Source: Vishniacozyma victoriae (Eukaryota > Basidiomycota > Tremellomycetes > Tremellales > Bulleribasidiaceae). Taken from it: a DNA stretch of 64,000 nucleotides. The stretch is from contig JADPYG010000090.1 in NCBI GenBank assembly GCA_017654735.1, positions 124,001-188,000 of the forward strand, in the 5' to 3' direction. The translations under genes were made by a program, and so were the position numbers. Positions 10,704 to 21,685 of this stretch are shown here, piece by piece (position 1 is the first letter of the stretch; each line of letters opens with the position of its first letter). The notes beneath the pieces were generated by a model. The model ran no database searches, had not been told where the DNA came from, and saw nothing but the letters and a program-made list of their open reading frames with translations.

Positions 10704-12132
10704 TTAATGCACAACCGGCCGGAACCATCGAACAGTAAAGCTGTTTGCAACATTGTCGATCGTCCAGGTTGTAGTCGTGTGTTGATTCGGGTCTGGAACA
10801 AAGAGCTCCGTCATCTTGCCGACCGAAGTTACGAAAGGTACCGCTGCCTGATAGAAGGGGGCGCCGGTACCGCTGATCAGACTAGGAAGGATTGCGCAGA
10901 TGATCTCGTGCTCGTAGGCCAGGCCAATATCGTGCGACTGGATGCGTCAGCGCTAATACAGACAAGCTTGGAGCCGGAAATTGACTCACCAGGTCCTCCA
11001 CAAGCTGCCTCTTGGACTCCCTGGCTGCTTTCCAGATCCCATCTGAGCTAATTGAGGGATAGGCAGTCCAGCAAGATCGCAAGATTTCCGAGCTGAGACC
11101 GAAAGGAGCCAAAACCAATTGCAGTCCTACGCTCTGCGTCGTGGCCTCTATGAGTGGCGAAGAATGGGATTGGTAAGGTCTTGGAGTTGACCAGTACTGC
11201 TGGTTCACCGACGAAGGTCATTGACAATAGGACGTTTAGTAGAGCCGTCACCGAGACATGGTGAGCTCGGCAAGCGGCAAGAAGGGCTTTTGATTCCAAT
11301 GGCGATAGACAGATCTCGTGTACGGAGTCGACTTCGGATCGGTGGGCATCGTGGAGGCGTTGGGGGTGTGAGAAGGCGGGCTGGTTCGCTACTCGCCTCC
11401 AATGGTCATAGACAGGACGGCCTGTACCTCTTCAGTCGGAAGTGGGATGACCTTGCCAGACCTGGCGACCCGTCGTCCTGTAGCCACGGGGAGGGGGATA
11501 CTGAGCCTTGCGGCTTCCTCTCCCCAATGAGATCCGGCATCCACCGCCGAGTTGAGGTTGTTGAGAATGTAGTTGAGAATCTTGATGGCTCCTCGACCAC
11601 CAGTGAGCCAGTGTCCGGCAACGAGTACGACATGGAACGAGTTTCCAATGAGAGACGGAGCGAAATGAATGGAGGCTTGGTGATCTCGCGCAGTCGGTTC
11701 AGTACGCTTCAGTGAGGCGACGAGACTCGCATTGGTGGAGCTATTGTGCTGGTAGACGGTCTTGTTGGCCCACATCTCGACATCTGCCTCTTTAACATCC
11801 GGGTAGAAGAGCGAATATCCTTCCGTATCGAGAACATCAGAGGGCGCGGTACTGACGGCAGCAAGCAATGGGTGAAGGTTGAACCGAACGGCAATCCAAG
11901 CTTTTCGTAGCACCTTCCCGAATCCGTCGGGGCAGCATGGCTTACTTGGCGAATAGGTCGCATGGGTAGAGAGTGAGCCATGGCCGTCTCCATTGACATG
12001 CCTATTGTCAGCTCGGAAGCCAAAATCAGTCTTTGCAGCTTACGTTGCAAACGCGGCAAATGCGACCTCACCCCCATACATCTGCCTGGTCCATCCTGCA
12101 CCCTGTCTTTGCCATGGTTCAGGAGCTGACAT
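10704..12132 (-). CDS. CoA-dependent acyltransferase-like protein (condensation/alcohol acetyltransferase fold)
   Basis: Five exons joined by short introns rebuild one continuous protein from ATG 12132 to TAA 10704. The middle carries FHVVLVAGHWLTGGRGAIKI, at the place where this superfamily has HxxxDGxG; here the motif is HWLTG, so the usual aspartate is glycine. Downstream LESKALLAACRAHHVSVTAL and IWKAARESKRQLVEDL match the second domain of fungal alcohol/trichothecene-type acyltransferases, and the C-terminal TWTIDNVANSFTVRWF is a plausible last strand. The reaction would be acyl transfer from CoA to an alcohol or amine; the substrate is unknown. The altered motif raises the possibility of an inactive enzyme. 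Family confidence is moderate. Confidence 0.65.
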
Positions 12133-13122
12133 TTCGTTCGTTTACTTCGAGTGGGACGTATAAGCTATGATTCGTCATCTTCGCCAAAGGCATATTGGGG
12201 GGACTTACGATGCTCAACGACAAGTGAAGTCGCAATGAGTTGGGAACAGCCAAGACCTCCATCCAACTTTATAGCAATTTCTGAGGCCGACGGGGACGCT
12301 GAAAAGAATTCCTTTATTGGTCAGACGACGCCGGTAAGCCGAACGGACATGCTGGACAGTCTCGAGCCTGTGGAGTTTCGTGACCAAGGAACTGGTGCGG
12401 TCGTCCTCTTATAATGGGTAGCGCTCGGCGAGACCGGCTTAGTCATCTCGGCCAAGCTATCGGAGAGCGTGGGTCTTTTAGGCTGTGTATAGGGGAGACT
12501 TAGTCAAAGGCACATCCCCCTAAGAGGATATCCTCTCTTCGGTCGTTCCCCTCATCTTCTTCCATCGCTGTACGCGCCGCCAATCTCGGTCATTTTGGCG
12601 TGACCGAGGCCGATTGGTCGAGGCGCCGATCTATAATAATCGTTCCCCTTCGTTAGTTTTGGATATACAGCAGCAATGCGAGGATACTTGTTTACGGTGA
12701 TTTGGAGATCAGATCACGTGACTCTGAAGAACCTGATTACCCTGTCTGCCTTTCGTCGCGCCTCTATCTCAAGGGTTATGTGAAATTTAGACATACATCA
12801 CACTGAGCATCCCTTGCCTCGGAATCAGTGAGAGTCTCGTGGCTGATGCATGCGAGAAGAGAAAAATCGAGCGCGCACGTCTACGAGACCGATATCTGGC
12901 TACAAGGTGAGCAATTACGTGTCACGCATTTCGGTGTTCTCGTTGAGCTCTCGTTTTCGATCGCCCGCAACAATGCACCAGTGACCTCGCAGACGAAGGC
13001 GCAAAGTCTCACTGAGTAGTGGCATACTGGAGTAAAACATGATATTGCGTCGAAACAGCGCTTAGGAGCACATCAAACAGTAGGTCATCAATATACATGT
13101 ACCTGGGCACACATCTCGCCCT
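12133..13122. promoter_or_regulatory. Long intergenic region with a palindrome
   Basis: About 990 bp upstream of the acyltransferase and downstream of the saccharopine-dehydrogenase-like gene. It contains a perfect 14-bp palindrome AGAGGATATCCTCT at 12523-12536 and a CACGTG E-box-type site near 12714. The short ORFs present do not look coding. Confidence 0.4.
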
Positions 13123-14109
13123 TTACATCGCCTCCCACTTCGATCCGGCAATCTCGGTAACGAATTGATTACCGAACAATACCGCTGGTACTGCAAACCC
13201 AGCCGTCGACATCCCGCCGAGAACCCTCTTTACGGCTTCAACCGATGCCATAGCGGTGAACGAGTAACCGTTTACGGTATGTAGAACGGATCGATGGATG
13301 TCGCCCTTTCCGTCCGTCACCTCCACCGACGCATGATATGGGTTCTCGATCCTCTCTTGGGCCGTAAGACCGTCCGGGACACTTGCAAGATCGGTGGGGA
13401 AAGCGACATTGGAGTCGAGGTGGACGAAAGTACGGATATTTGGAACGTTTGTCGACATTTGAAGTGTAATGAGGTCGGGAAGCGTAATACCAAAGCATGT
13501 CACCGGCCCAGTACCATCACCGAAGTCGAGGGTCGTAGTCGTATCTCCCTCCCATTCCCTCAATTCTCCATCATATCGTTCGAGAGCGGCACCCGTATTC
13601 CCCGCTGCGCTGGCGAGGGATCCTCTCGATATTGGCCCAGCGACATGCATACCGATATCGATAGATACTGGATCGACTACCGATGCGATTGTGAGACCGG
13701 CAAGACAGCCGAGCATTGCTACACTACCGCCGCATCCGGGAAGAAGCATGACACCGGCTCGAACCGCATCGTCGTGACGACTCGCGGCGATTTCATAGCT
13801 GTCGAGCTCGGCTGAAATATCGAGGTAGTGGATCCCATTTCGTATACAAGCATCAATCAGGATACCCGCGGTTCGATGATATGGACCTGCGCAATTCAAG
13901 AGGACGGTACCTCGAGCCAGTCCAGCATCGATTTCTTCTGCGGACGATTCGAGGGAGAAGAGACGATAGTCCAGTCCAAGCGATGTCGACATCTCCAGAA
14001 GGCGACACGGATTTCTGCCGGCAATATCAGGAGCTAGACCGGCAGCAACAGCGAGATCCGTTGCCAGACGACCAGTGTAACCGGTAGCTCCGTAGATGAT
14101 GACCGGCAT
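13123..14109 (-). CDS. Saccharopine dehydrogenase-like NAD(P)-binding oxidoreductase, intronless
   Basis: A single uninterrupted frame of 328 codons. The N-terminus has a Rossmann dinucleotide site (IIYGATGYTGRLATDLAV) followed by AGRNPCRLLEM, the NADP-binding arrangement of the saccharopine dehydrogenase / trans-acting enoyl reductase family. NCAGPYHRTAGILIDACI and HYLDISAELD are the next conserved family blocks. Such stand-alone proteins are common in bacteria and scattered in fungi, where they are often annotated only as saccharopine dehydrogenase-like. It is not the lysine-biosynthesis enzyme, being too short and without the substrate domain. The lack of introns is unusual among these neighbours and may mark transfer or retroposition. 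Confidence 0.8.
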   Translation of the reverse strand: MPVIIYGATGYTGRLATDLAVAAGLAPDIAGRNPCRLLEMSTSLGLDYRLFSLESSAEEIDAGLARGTVLLNCAGPYHRTAGILIDACIRNGIHYLDISAELDSYEIAASRHDDAVRAGVMLLPGCGGSVAMLGCLAGLTIASVVDPVSIDIGMHVAGPISRGSLASAAGNTGAALERYDGELREWEGDTTTTLDFGDGTGPVTCFGITLPDLITLQMSTNVPNIRTFVHLDSNVAFPTDLASVPDGLTAQERIENPYHASVEVTDGKGDIHRSVLHTVNGYSFTAMASVEAVKRVLGGMSTAGFAVPAVLFGNQFVTEIAGSKWEAM

Positions 14110-14750
14110 GATTGATTTTGGTATGATCGATTCTGACGATCAGAGTGTTGTATTACAGAATGGACAATGACTCGCCTTGACGGTACGATAGGATTGACAG
14201 TGTCGAGCATTGGAACTATTCGCGTTACGTTGAGTGAGAAGATGGTAGTCAGTAAGCAAGTCGGATCGAAGCATCCTTTCGGCCATCTTACTGCGGCGCC
14301 GGGATACTGACCAAGCATCGGTGGATTCGTCATAATAAGCCTATCTGTAAAGAAAGGATGGTGACTCTTTAGTAATCACCCCTCTGGGAGATAAGATATC
14401 TCAAGACCAATCACTTCTCTGGGAGATAACCGGCCACGAAACACTTAGCACCAAGTAGCGTCGCGGTTCATGAATTTAGGGTAAGCGCTAGAACCCGTCG
14501 GGCATACCCCTTTGAACATGACCTCGGTTTGTAATTCGGTCGATTCTTTGTCAGTCACGAGACCGCACACGGTCTGGTCGATGAACCTGGGACCGAGACC
14601 GACCATGATTGATAACCCATCTGGACAGTATCGCACTATAAGTACCGTCAAGCTGAGCGGTCTAATGATCATTCTTCCACTTACTACACCTGCTCTTCAA
14701 GCTCATCTTACTTACATACGCACATCAAACACACTAGCGTCTATACAACA
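14110..14750. promoter_or_regulatory. Divergent promoter region
   Basis: Separates the intronless oxidoreductase from the SDR relic. It includes a 35-bp-spaced direct repeat with GATA-type sites (see the repeat entry). No ORF in it looks coding. Confidence 0.4.
14374..14429 (+). repeat. Direct repeat with GATA-type sites
   Basis: Two copies of AATCACnnCTCTGGGAGATAA at 14374-14394 and 14409-14429, differing only at the two variable positions. Each ends in AGATAA, an HGATAR site, and an extra AGATAT lies between them. Inferred to be a regulatory duplication. Confidence 0.6.
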
Positions 14751-15679
14751 ATGTCTTCCCCTAGAGTCTACCTTGGTCAGTACTCTCGACCATTTTCTGA
14801 TAGTAGCTGACAACATAGTCACCGGAGCCGGCCGAGGTATCGGTTTCAGCCTAGTCGAGGAACTCGCCAATCGACCCAACTCCATCGTTTTCGCCAGTGT
14901 CCGGAATCTTCCACTCAAGTCCGATGAACAGCTCGCTCTCCTAGCTGCGAAATATCCTGGTGTCGTCCTACCTATCAAGTTGACGTCTGGCGGCGAGGTC
15001 GACAATCAAGCAGCGGCTGAATTGATCAAGGACAAAGTTGGTAAAGTTGACGTCATTATCGCATGTGCTGGTAGGTTCTCTTCTCTCTCTATAAACTCAT
15101 TCTTGTGATTATCACTAACTCCAGGCTCAAGTACTGGTCAGGTGACTATCGCTCAGGCGAAACTATCCCAGGTCCGATCCGATTTCGAAACAAACACTAT
15201 CGGCCCAATCGTTTTATACCAGGCTTTTCAATCTCTCCTCGCTGCTTCTGATGCGGCTGGAGGTGCTAAATTCATCATCACTCTTCTGTTCTTGGCCAAA
15301 TCACCGAAGCCTCGGACTACTCCTACGATGCTCATGGAATCAGCAAAGCCGCAGTCAACTTTGTTGCCAAGAAACTAAGCCAGGAAGTCCCAGATTTGAT
15401 CTCTTTCCCTATGCAGTATGTCATTACGCCTATGTTGTGAATGTAGCTGATTGCTAGTCCAGGTTCAGTCGACACTGGTATGGGAAGATACGGTACTGCC
15501 CAACTTGGTCTGGTGAGTAAAGTAGTCTGACAAGAGCTGACGTGCAGGATATCATGGACATCGGTGGCATTACACCCCAAGCTAGTGCGACTGGGATCCT
15601 GAGTGTAGTGGACGCATCTACCAAGGCAACGCACTCGGGAAAGTTCTGGAGTTATACCGGCGAGGAGATGACTTACTAA
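14751..15679 (+). pseudogene. Short-chain dehydrogenase/reductase, frameshifted
   Basis: Five exons encode an SDR: VYLVTGAGRGIGFSLVEELA (Rossmann TGxxxGIG), then DVIIACAGSSTG, then the active-site region and the C-terminal HPGSVDTGMGRYGTAQ. Between FIIT and SSVLGQITEASD the frame shifts by one base at about 15280-15283, as if one base of an ACN codon were lost; no intron fits there. Just after it the YxxxK catalytic motif reads HGISKAA, with CAT at 15333-15335 where the essential Tyr is expected. The Asn of the usual NAG motif is also Cys. Three departures together point to a decaying gene rather than one sequencing error. The original substrate is unknown. Confidence 0.75.
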
Positions 15680-16158
15680 AGCCCGGAATTTTCCCCAGAT
15701 GTACTATATGTTCATGCATACACTGTATTCGTCTCCCAGTCACAACAGTTAATGATTGTTTTATTAGTCCTTATCCAGAGGGAAGATCGCCCCTAGGTCT
15801 ACATCGAGACCTTTGCTTGGAAACAAGGAGAAGGATTGTTTGTCTATACATACTGTATGCAATAGCATATCTGGAAGACCCTCGGATATCCTTGACGGTA
15901 TCACCTTTTGCGGGCATGAAACAAGGGATGCATCCCGAAGTCCAAAGTGGAGCGTGTGTGTGTCTATGTACACAGCCCCAATCCTCATACATTGCGTCAC
16001 ATCTCCTTTAGCTATCAGTCAATGCGTCATCGCAATCAGCAAGCTTCTCTGAAACCATATAACCATAACAAGGAGAACTCGTCCGCCTCTTTATTCCATC
16101 AGTCCATTTCTCTTAATACATCTCGCGACCATCTCCCAAACATCACAAATTTCACAAA
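15680..16158. other. Intergenic region
   Basis: Terminator of the SDR relic and promoter of the next small gene. Overlapping short ORFs on both strands have no coding character that I can support. Confidence 0.4.
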
Positions 16159-16511
16159 ATGGGTTTCTTCTCTCGACGACCCGGTACACATACTACCACC
16201 ACCCACCGTCAAAATCAAGGAAGAGGTCTTCGAGCTGCAAGTCTCCTTCCCTGCTTAGAATGGATTGCCACTGACAACAAGGCAATCAATAACCCCCGAA
16301 CCACCTCTAAAGGTCGACATCACGCTGAAAGCGAATTGATTGGAATGCATGCTAGACCCAATAAGTACGCCTTCTCTTTGATGTCTTGTTATGGGAGGTA
16401 GGGAAGCTAATGAGTAGACCCAAGCTCGGTACTCGCATCCGACATCTCTTTCACCTCCCAGCTAAATCTCATGGGAGTAATCGAGCTACTCATGCCCATA
16501 CACGATACTAG
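16159..16511 (+). CDS. Small basic fungal protein of unknown function
   Basis: Starts MGFFSRRPGTHTTTTHR and contains the block NNPRTTSKGRHHAESELIGM, resembling the NPNTTxEGRxHAKxEL motif seen in many short fungal proteins without known function. After an intron that begins at a GTACGC donor (about 16364-16417) the second exon adds PKLGTRIRHLFHLPAK and ends HAHTRY. It is about 97 residues, strongly basic and soluble. The second exon join keeps the frame and gives a natural stop, which supports the model. Function is not known to me. Confidence 0.6.
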
Positions 16512-16649
16512 GATTACCTGTTGATCAGAGTCTGAACGAGGGAGTTTAGTAGTAGATAAGTGATTATGTCAAGCAGTAATGGATATTGTCAGAAGTCTTT
16601 CACAATACTCACGAAAATATATGCCATGCCATACAACAACCCAGGATTA

Positions 16650-18448
16650 CTACATTTCCTGACTCCACCATTCCGCCCATCTCCCTTTGGCGGCCGGAAC
16701 CCCCTTCCCATCCCGTTCACTCATCCGCCTTTCCACCTCATCTTCCTCGACCTCATCCCCATCCCCACTTTCACTCCAAGAAGAACTTTCCCTTCCCCAA
16801 CCTTCAAATTCATCCCTCAGCCGTTGCGTTCGATCTTCTGTCGTTTCTCGTGCTTGAGGTGGATATGAGTTTGGTGTATCTAACGTTTCTAATGGGACGC
16901 CTGATGGTGGATTTAAAGAGGCGTAGGCGTGTGATTCGGTTTCTGGGGTTGAGAGGGGTGTTGCAATTGATTTTTGGTATTTATGATACGTGTATAATGC
17001 GATACCTTCTTGTCAGCTCTTTACATGGAGGGGTGCTTACCTATGATAGCGATGAATACACCAATCATGTTGACTTCTGTCAATTGATCTCCAAAGACAA
17101 TTGCCGATATGGAAATAGTAGTGACTTCCTTGAAAATCCCAGCGATTGATAAGGGAATGATACCAGCTCTCTGGATGATACTGCACATCAGCTCATCACC
17201 GGAGGTGGTGACTCACAAGTACTCGCTAGCCACCATGGAGAATGCCAAACTTCCCGGAAAGATGATCGCCAGTACGGTAAAGACCCCCCGTCCATCCTCA
17301 AAGAATCCAGAATGGAATACCTTACTCCACCCTTCCAATGCCAAACTGACCACACCAAGGACAATAGCCATCAAAGGCGCCAACCAAAAGATGGTAGCGA
17401 AAGGATTCGATAATCCCATTGATTTCTTGTGCATGACGGTCTCTGTTAATGCCCACCTCAGACCAGAGAGAGCGGATGCGGAGAATACCATGACTATGCC
17501 TGGGATATCGACCGTTGTGGTGTCGAATAACATTAGGAAGACGCCGAAGGAAATTAGGCAGATCACTGCTATTAAGCGTAGGGAGTAGGATTCGAGCTTG
17601 AATGCGAATGCGGCGATAAGGACGAATATGAGAGTAGAGGATTTACACATTGCTACTAGTCAGACACACACCACATGACCAACCAAAGAGACGTACTATA
17701 CAGACTAAGGGTGATTGTCTTGAGCGATAAGTTCGATAAACCAATATCTCCACCAGTCGAAATAGCAGTCGGCATAACCTTGATCCTACATATCAGCCAC
17801 CAGTGTACACCTTTGATAACTGTGTATACTCACACATAATCCCTCCGTGTTGGCCTCTCTACAGGTCTGTACCGCTTTGCCCAGACTATCCGCATCACCC
17901 CCGCTAGACAGAACTGAACGATCATATGGCAGAATGTCACGAATAAGGGGAATGAGAATCCGTAATATTGCGGTGAAAACATCCATTTATTATAGAGTGA
18001 TAGTAATGTTGCGAAAAAGTACCTATCTGTCAGCCAGCCCTATTCCACATGATACAAGCTTAGTGTGCTCAGAGAGGAATATGACTCACCAAGACGCAAC
18101 GAACAACCCGGTGATAAGGGTATTCTTCCACCACAAAGCTTTTCTCTGATCCACATTAATCATCCCGCCCGTACTCGCGTCCCTCTCCGGCCGTTCCGTT
18201 GATATCCCATCAAGGTCCAGCCTTAACGCATCGAGATCCTCCTCTTCGTCCTCGTGAGACGTCCGAGCACTGGCAGACTTGGATTTAACAATCAAGTGGT
18301 CCGTGTCTTTATCTTGCACGTGCGTGTCGAGCGAATTGTACGTCGGTGGGAGTTCTGGTGATAGTGCATCGCTTGATTTTAATGAACGAAGTGGGAGGGC
18401 TGGTGAGCGGCGTGGACTACTTGGTCCTGCTCGAGGTTGCTCGTCCAT
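16650..18448 (-). CDS. SLC35-type nucleotide-sugar/triose-phosphate translocator family transporter
   Basis: An intron-rich gene. A ~110-residue Ser/Asp-rich cytosolic N-terminus precedes ten or so membrane segments of the drug/metabolite transporter fold. Recognisable stretches are SLYNKWMFSPQYYGFSFPLF near the first segments, ALSGLRWALTETVMHKKSMG in the middle, and IFKEVTTISISAIVFGDQLT with NMIGVFIAIIGIALYTYHKY at the end, all typical of the TPT branch. The closest match from memory is SLC35C2 / yeast YMD8. It probably works in Golgi or ER membranes; the substrate is unassigned. An acidic C-terminal tail follows. Confidence 0.82.
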
Positions 18449-18751
18449 ATCTATAGTGGATTGTCGACTTCTTTCTTTGTGTCTAGTACCCGACAGACAA
18501 TGGGATTTGACGTGCTTCTCAAGCTCGAAAGCTGATGTTGATGGTCGATAGTCGGTGGACAGGGATACTGCCGAGGGCGTCTAGGGTGATCGCAGGTTGT
18601 AATTGCAGTAGTGATATGGAGATGAAAGAGTCTAAGATAGCTCAATTAACATAACCAGACGAGGACGCGACTAATCTCGTCTACCCTTCGTCATCAAGCT
18701 TACTCATCGCTTGAACAGCAACAGATGTATGCATACACGAAGCAAGATAAA
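18449..18751. other. Intergenic region
   Basis: Promoter of the transporter and 3' region of the adaptin gene. I see nothing else. Confidence 0.45.
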
Positions 18752-21369
18752 CTAGAACAACAAATCATCCTCCTGCTCCCTCCTCGGACGGGGTACATCC
18801 GTCTGATAAGCCCCTCCACCAGGACTCATTAATTCAAGATCCCCAAGTTGACCATATGGGTCATCGGAGATTTGCATTACATTCCCATTACCCGTGGTGG
18901 GTGTTGCTACAGCAGCCACATCAGGGCGGGATGGGACGGGTGGAGTGTTGTTTACTGAGGTGGTTGAGATGTTTGTAGGTGGTCTTGGGCGGGAGATGGA
19001 GTTTAAAGAGGGTCCGCGAGGCGTTACTAGGTGTCTTCTGGAGGATGCATTTAGTGCTGGCGAGTCGGGTAAGAATTTGGGTTTGGAGGTTCGGATGAAT
19101 GTCTGGATATCAGCGAGACTCTTCAAGGGAACGAGGACGCACATTTGGGTTCTTGTGGTATATACTACCCAAAGTACCGGTGAAGAGCAGTAGCTACATG
19201 ATCAGTTCTTTGTTCAGGGTCGGCGAGAACGAACTCACCTGATCAAGCATGCCCTTATCCATCCTATCGGTCTCGGTCGAAATGACCGGTTTATCAGAAA
19301 GTACAATATCCCTAGCAGCCGTAGGGTTCGAAGTCAAAAGACGCCAATACATGAATCCCTACTTCGTTAGTCCTGACCTTGCGCTCGAGAGAGGACATAC
19401 TCGATCTCGGAGATCTGGATTGTCCGCTTCTTCAGTAGCCATCTTCAACACCTTTGGCAGTAGACCCGAAGCAGCTGTCGGACGTCGAATGAACAACTTG
19501 ACAGTAGCTGTCAGAAGGGCTAGTTGTACCTACCTATCAGCTACGTACCTCAATATAGGATTCGACATACCTCGGCTGGCTCCTCTTTGAATGAAAAGCT
19601 GAAATCCTCCAGTAACTCATCACTATTCTCAATCCTATCCGCATACTGCCCCACAATCCAGATCATTGCCGATTTAGCCTCTGGCTCATCTAGTACATCC
19701 AGATTCTCACATAACGTCCCGATAATACTCTCGTATTGGTTCGGGTATCGCCTAAAGATATCTTTAATGACCACAATAGCTTCTTGAACGACATACGAGA
19801 CTTTCGTCTGCATGAGATTCAGGAGGGTGGTGATACATTGATCGGAGGCGGACGAGATTTTGATGGCGAGTCGACCTATTGATCGAACTGCTTTTCGAAC
19901 AAAGTCGACATCTACCTCGGATGCGTATTCTTTCAGCTCGGCTAGGACTTCGGAGACGTTCTCTTCGCGGGTGAGTCGGTACATGATCTCCAATTTGGCA
20001 AGCTTGACGTATATCGGGTCGTTGTATTTACAGAAGAATACCTTGACTTCGTTTTGTAGAATGGCGGGGCGACGTTGGATGATCAAGAGGATATTTCGAA
20101 GTCCGACATATTGTACCTCGGAGCCTGATGATAGGAGAGTCACTGATCGTCAGCTGTGTCTCGGCTCGAGCGGCAGAGAGCTTACCTAGTGGTGGGCCCA
20201 TCTTCCTCTCCAGTGAGCGTATGAAGGCCTCATCCTCCATGTAGTTCATCAAGTAAAGAATGACTTTAATAGTAGTCAAGACGACCGCCGAGTTGGCGTG
20301 TGATAATCGGACAGAGACACGCTCGGCGAGCTGTTCGGCATCCATGGTGGAGGAGGGTACAAATGATAAAAGCGAATCAAGGATGTAGATCTGACCCCAC
20401 CTGCAAGTCAATTATAGCTTTGCGTCCCAAGTTGGTGTACTCACTCTGAACATTCTCCTAGGGCCGCAATCAATTTCCCAGCGACTGTAGCATTCAGTCT
20501 GAGCTCAATGTCATCACTGCGCTCAGAGATATCAATAAGCGCAGCCACGGCGTTGGCTACGACAGTCGGATTCTGGTCCGCGAGTAAATCCCTGTAAATG
20601 AGCCCCAGTCTCAGGCTGTATTGACTCAAGCATACCTCAACATCTCCACGAACCCCTCCCGGTCAACCACTCTCTTCCCGTAATCGGACGAATACAGCTT
20701 GGCCACACTACGATCAGCTCTGTCCTACCAAGCGGTCGTAGAAAGCTCACGAAATAGCAGCCGTCTTCCTCACGTATGGATCGGCATCCTGCAGAGCATG
20801 CCTCAGGGGATCTATGAGAGACTGTGATATTTGAGGTAAAGGGATTGAAGACATTGTACGGATTGCTAGACCTCGGATAAGGGGATTACGGTCTTCGCAG
20901 TCCTGCCCATCAGCCGTATTCGTGACTTGATCTGGGAGAAGCGCTTACCGCTAGGAATCCGCTGATTGCAGCAGTGATTTCCTCCGGTCTTGATTTCCCA
21001 TAGTTGACCAGGTACAGGTAAACCACTAGACCGTCAGTTCTATCGGTAAGCCGAGCATGGACCTACTTTTCTTAATGTCCAGAACCTGAATCTGCATACA
21101 GTAGACCATATCCTGGAACAAAGGCGACACTAACAATCAGTTCTATCACCCTCCAGCGCGGGTTTGAGAACGTACTGTCATTCCCCATGGTCATGTTTGC
21201 GACAATCTTCTTTAAAGCCGTCTTCTTCTTGATGAACCCCTTATCTCTTTTGTCCCCACTTTGCCTGAGCTCATCTCTAAGCTCTTGAGCTTTCCCCCTT
21301 GCTAGCCCGTCAGTATATCTCAGCAGTGAAGGGCGGTCCGGACGTACTAAACAACTTGGCGTCGGCCAT
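18752..21369 (-). CDS. APL2: AP-1/AP-2 complex beta-adaptin subunit
   Basis: About ten exons encode the ARM/HEAT-repeat trunk of a beta-adaptin. Visible blocks are [20 protein letters not shown], the helical repeats around [20 protein letters not shown] and [40 protein letters not shown] and [20 protein letters not shown]. The trunk end has [17 protein letters not shown]. After a proline/serine hinge the protein stops without an ear domain, as in fungal beta subunits. It sorts clathrin cargo at the trans-Golgi/endosome (AP-1) or plasma membrane (AP-2); AP-1 is my preference, but the two are not separable by eye. Confidence 0.87.
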
Positions 21370-21685
21370 TGTGAATACCGGTCGACGTCGACTTGTTGTT
21401 TATGCTCGTGTTGCACGAATCCGGAGTTTCGGAGCTTTGAATTTGGCGTTTGAGGTTCACAAGCGCTATGAAGGTGCAGTATATCAAGCTGAAAGCTTCA
21501 GGTGATCCAATGAGGGCAGTAAGTCGACTTAAGCTGATGGTGTAGAGTATACCGTACTATATACACACGCGTAAAGTGGGTAGCGTCATTTGCTTCCGTC
21601 AATCAATCCACTCCTGTACTTCAGTCATTGGAATTTCAGATGTCAGTTACTTAAATCAGATTTACTTATTGTCATATATCCAACA
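21370..21685. promoter_or_regulatory. Bidirectional promoter, beta-adaptin / BOL3
   Basis: A 316-bp spacer between two divergent genes. I see no further ORF or clear core element. Confidence 0.4.

Noticed and set aside
11221..11715. Plus-strand 164-codon ORF within the acyltransferase region
   Set aside because: It is the reverse shadow of the acyltransferase exons, which carry recognisable family motifs on the minus strand.
13294..13815. Plus-strand 173-codon ORF
   Set aside because: Antisense shadow of the intronless saccharopine-dehydrogenase-like gene.
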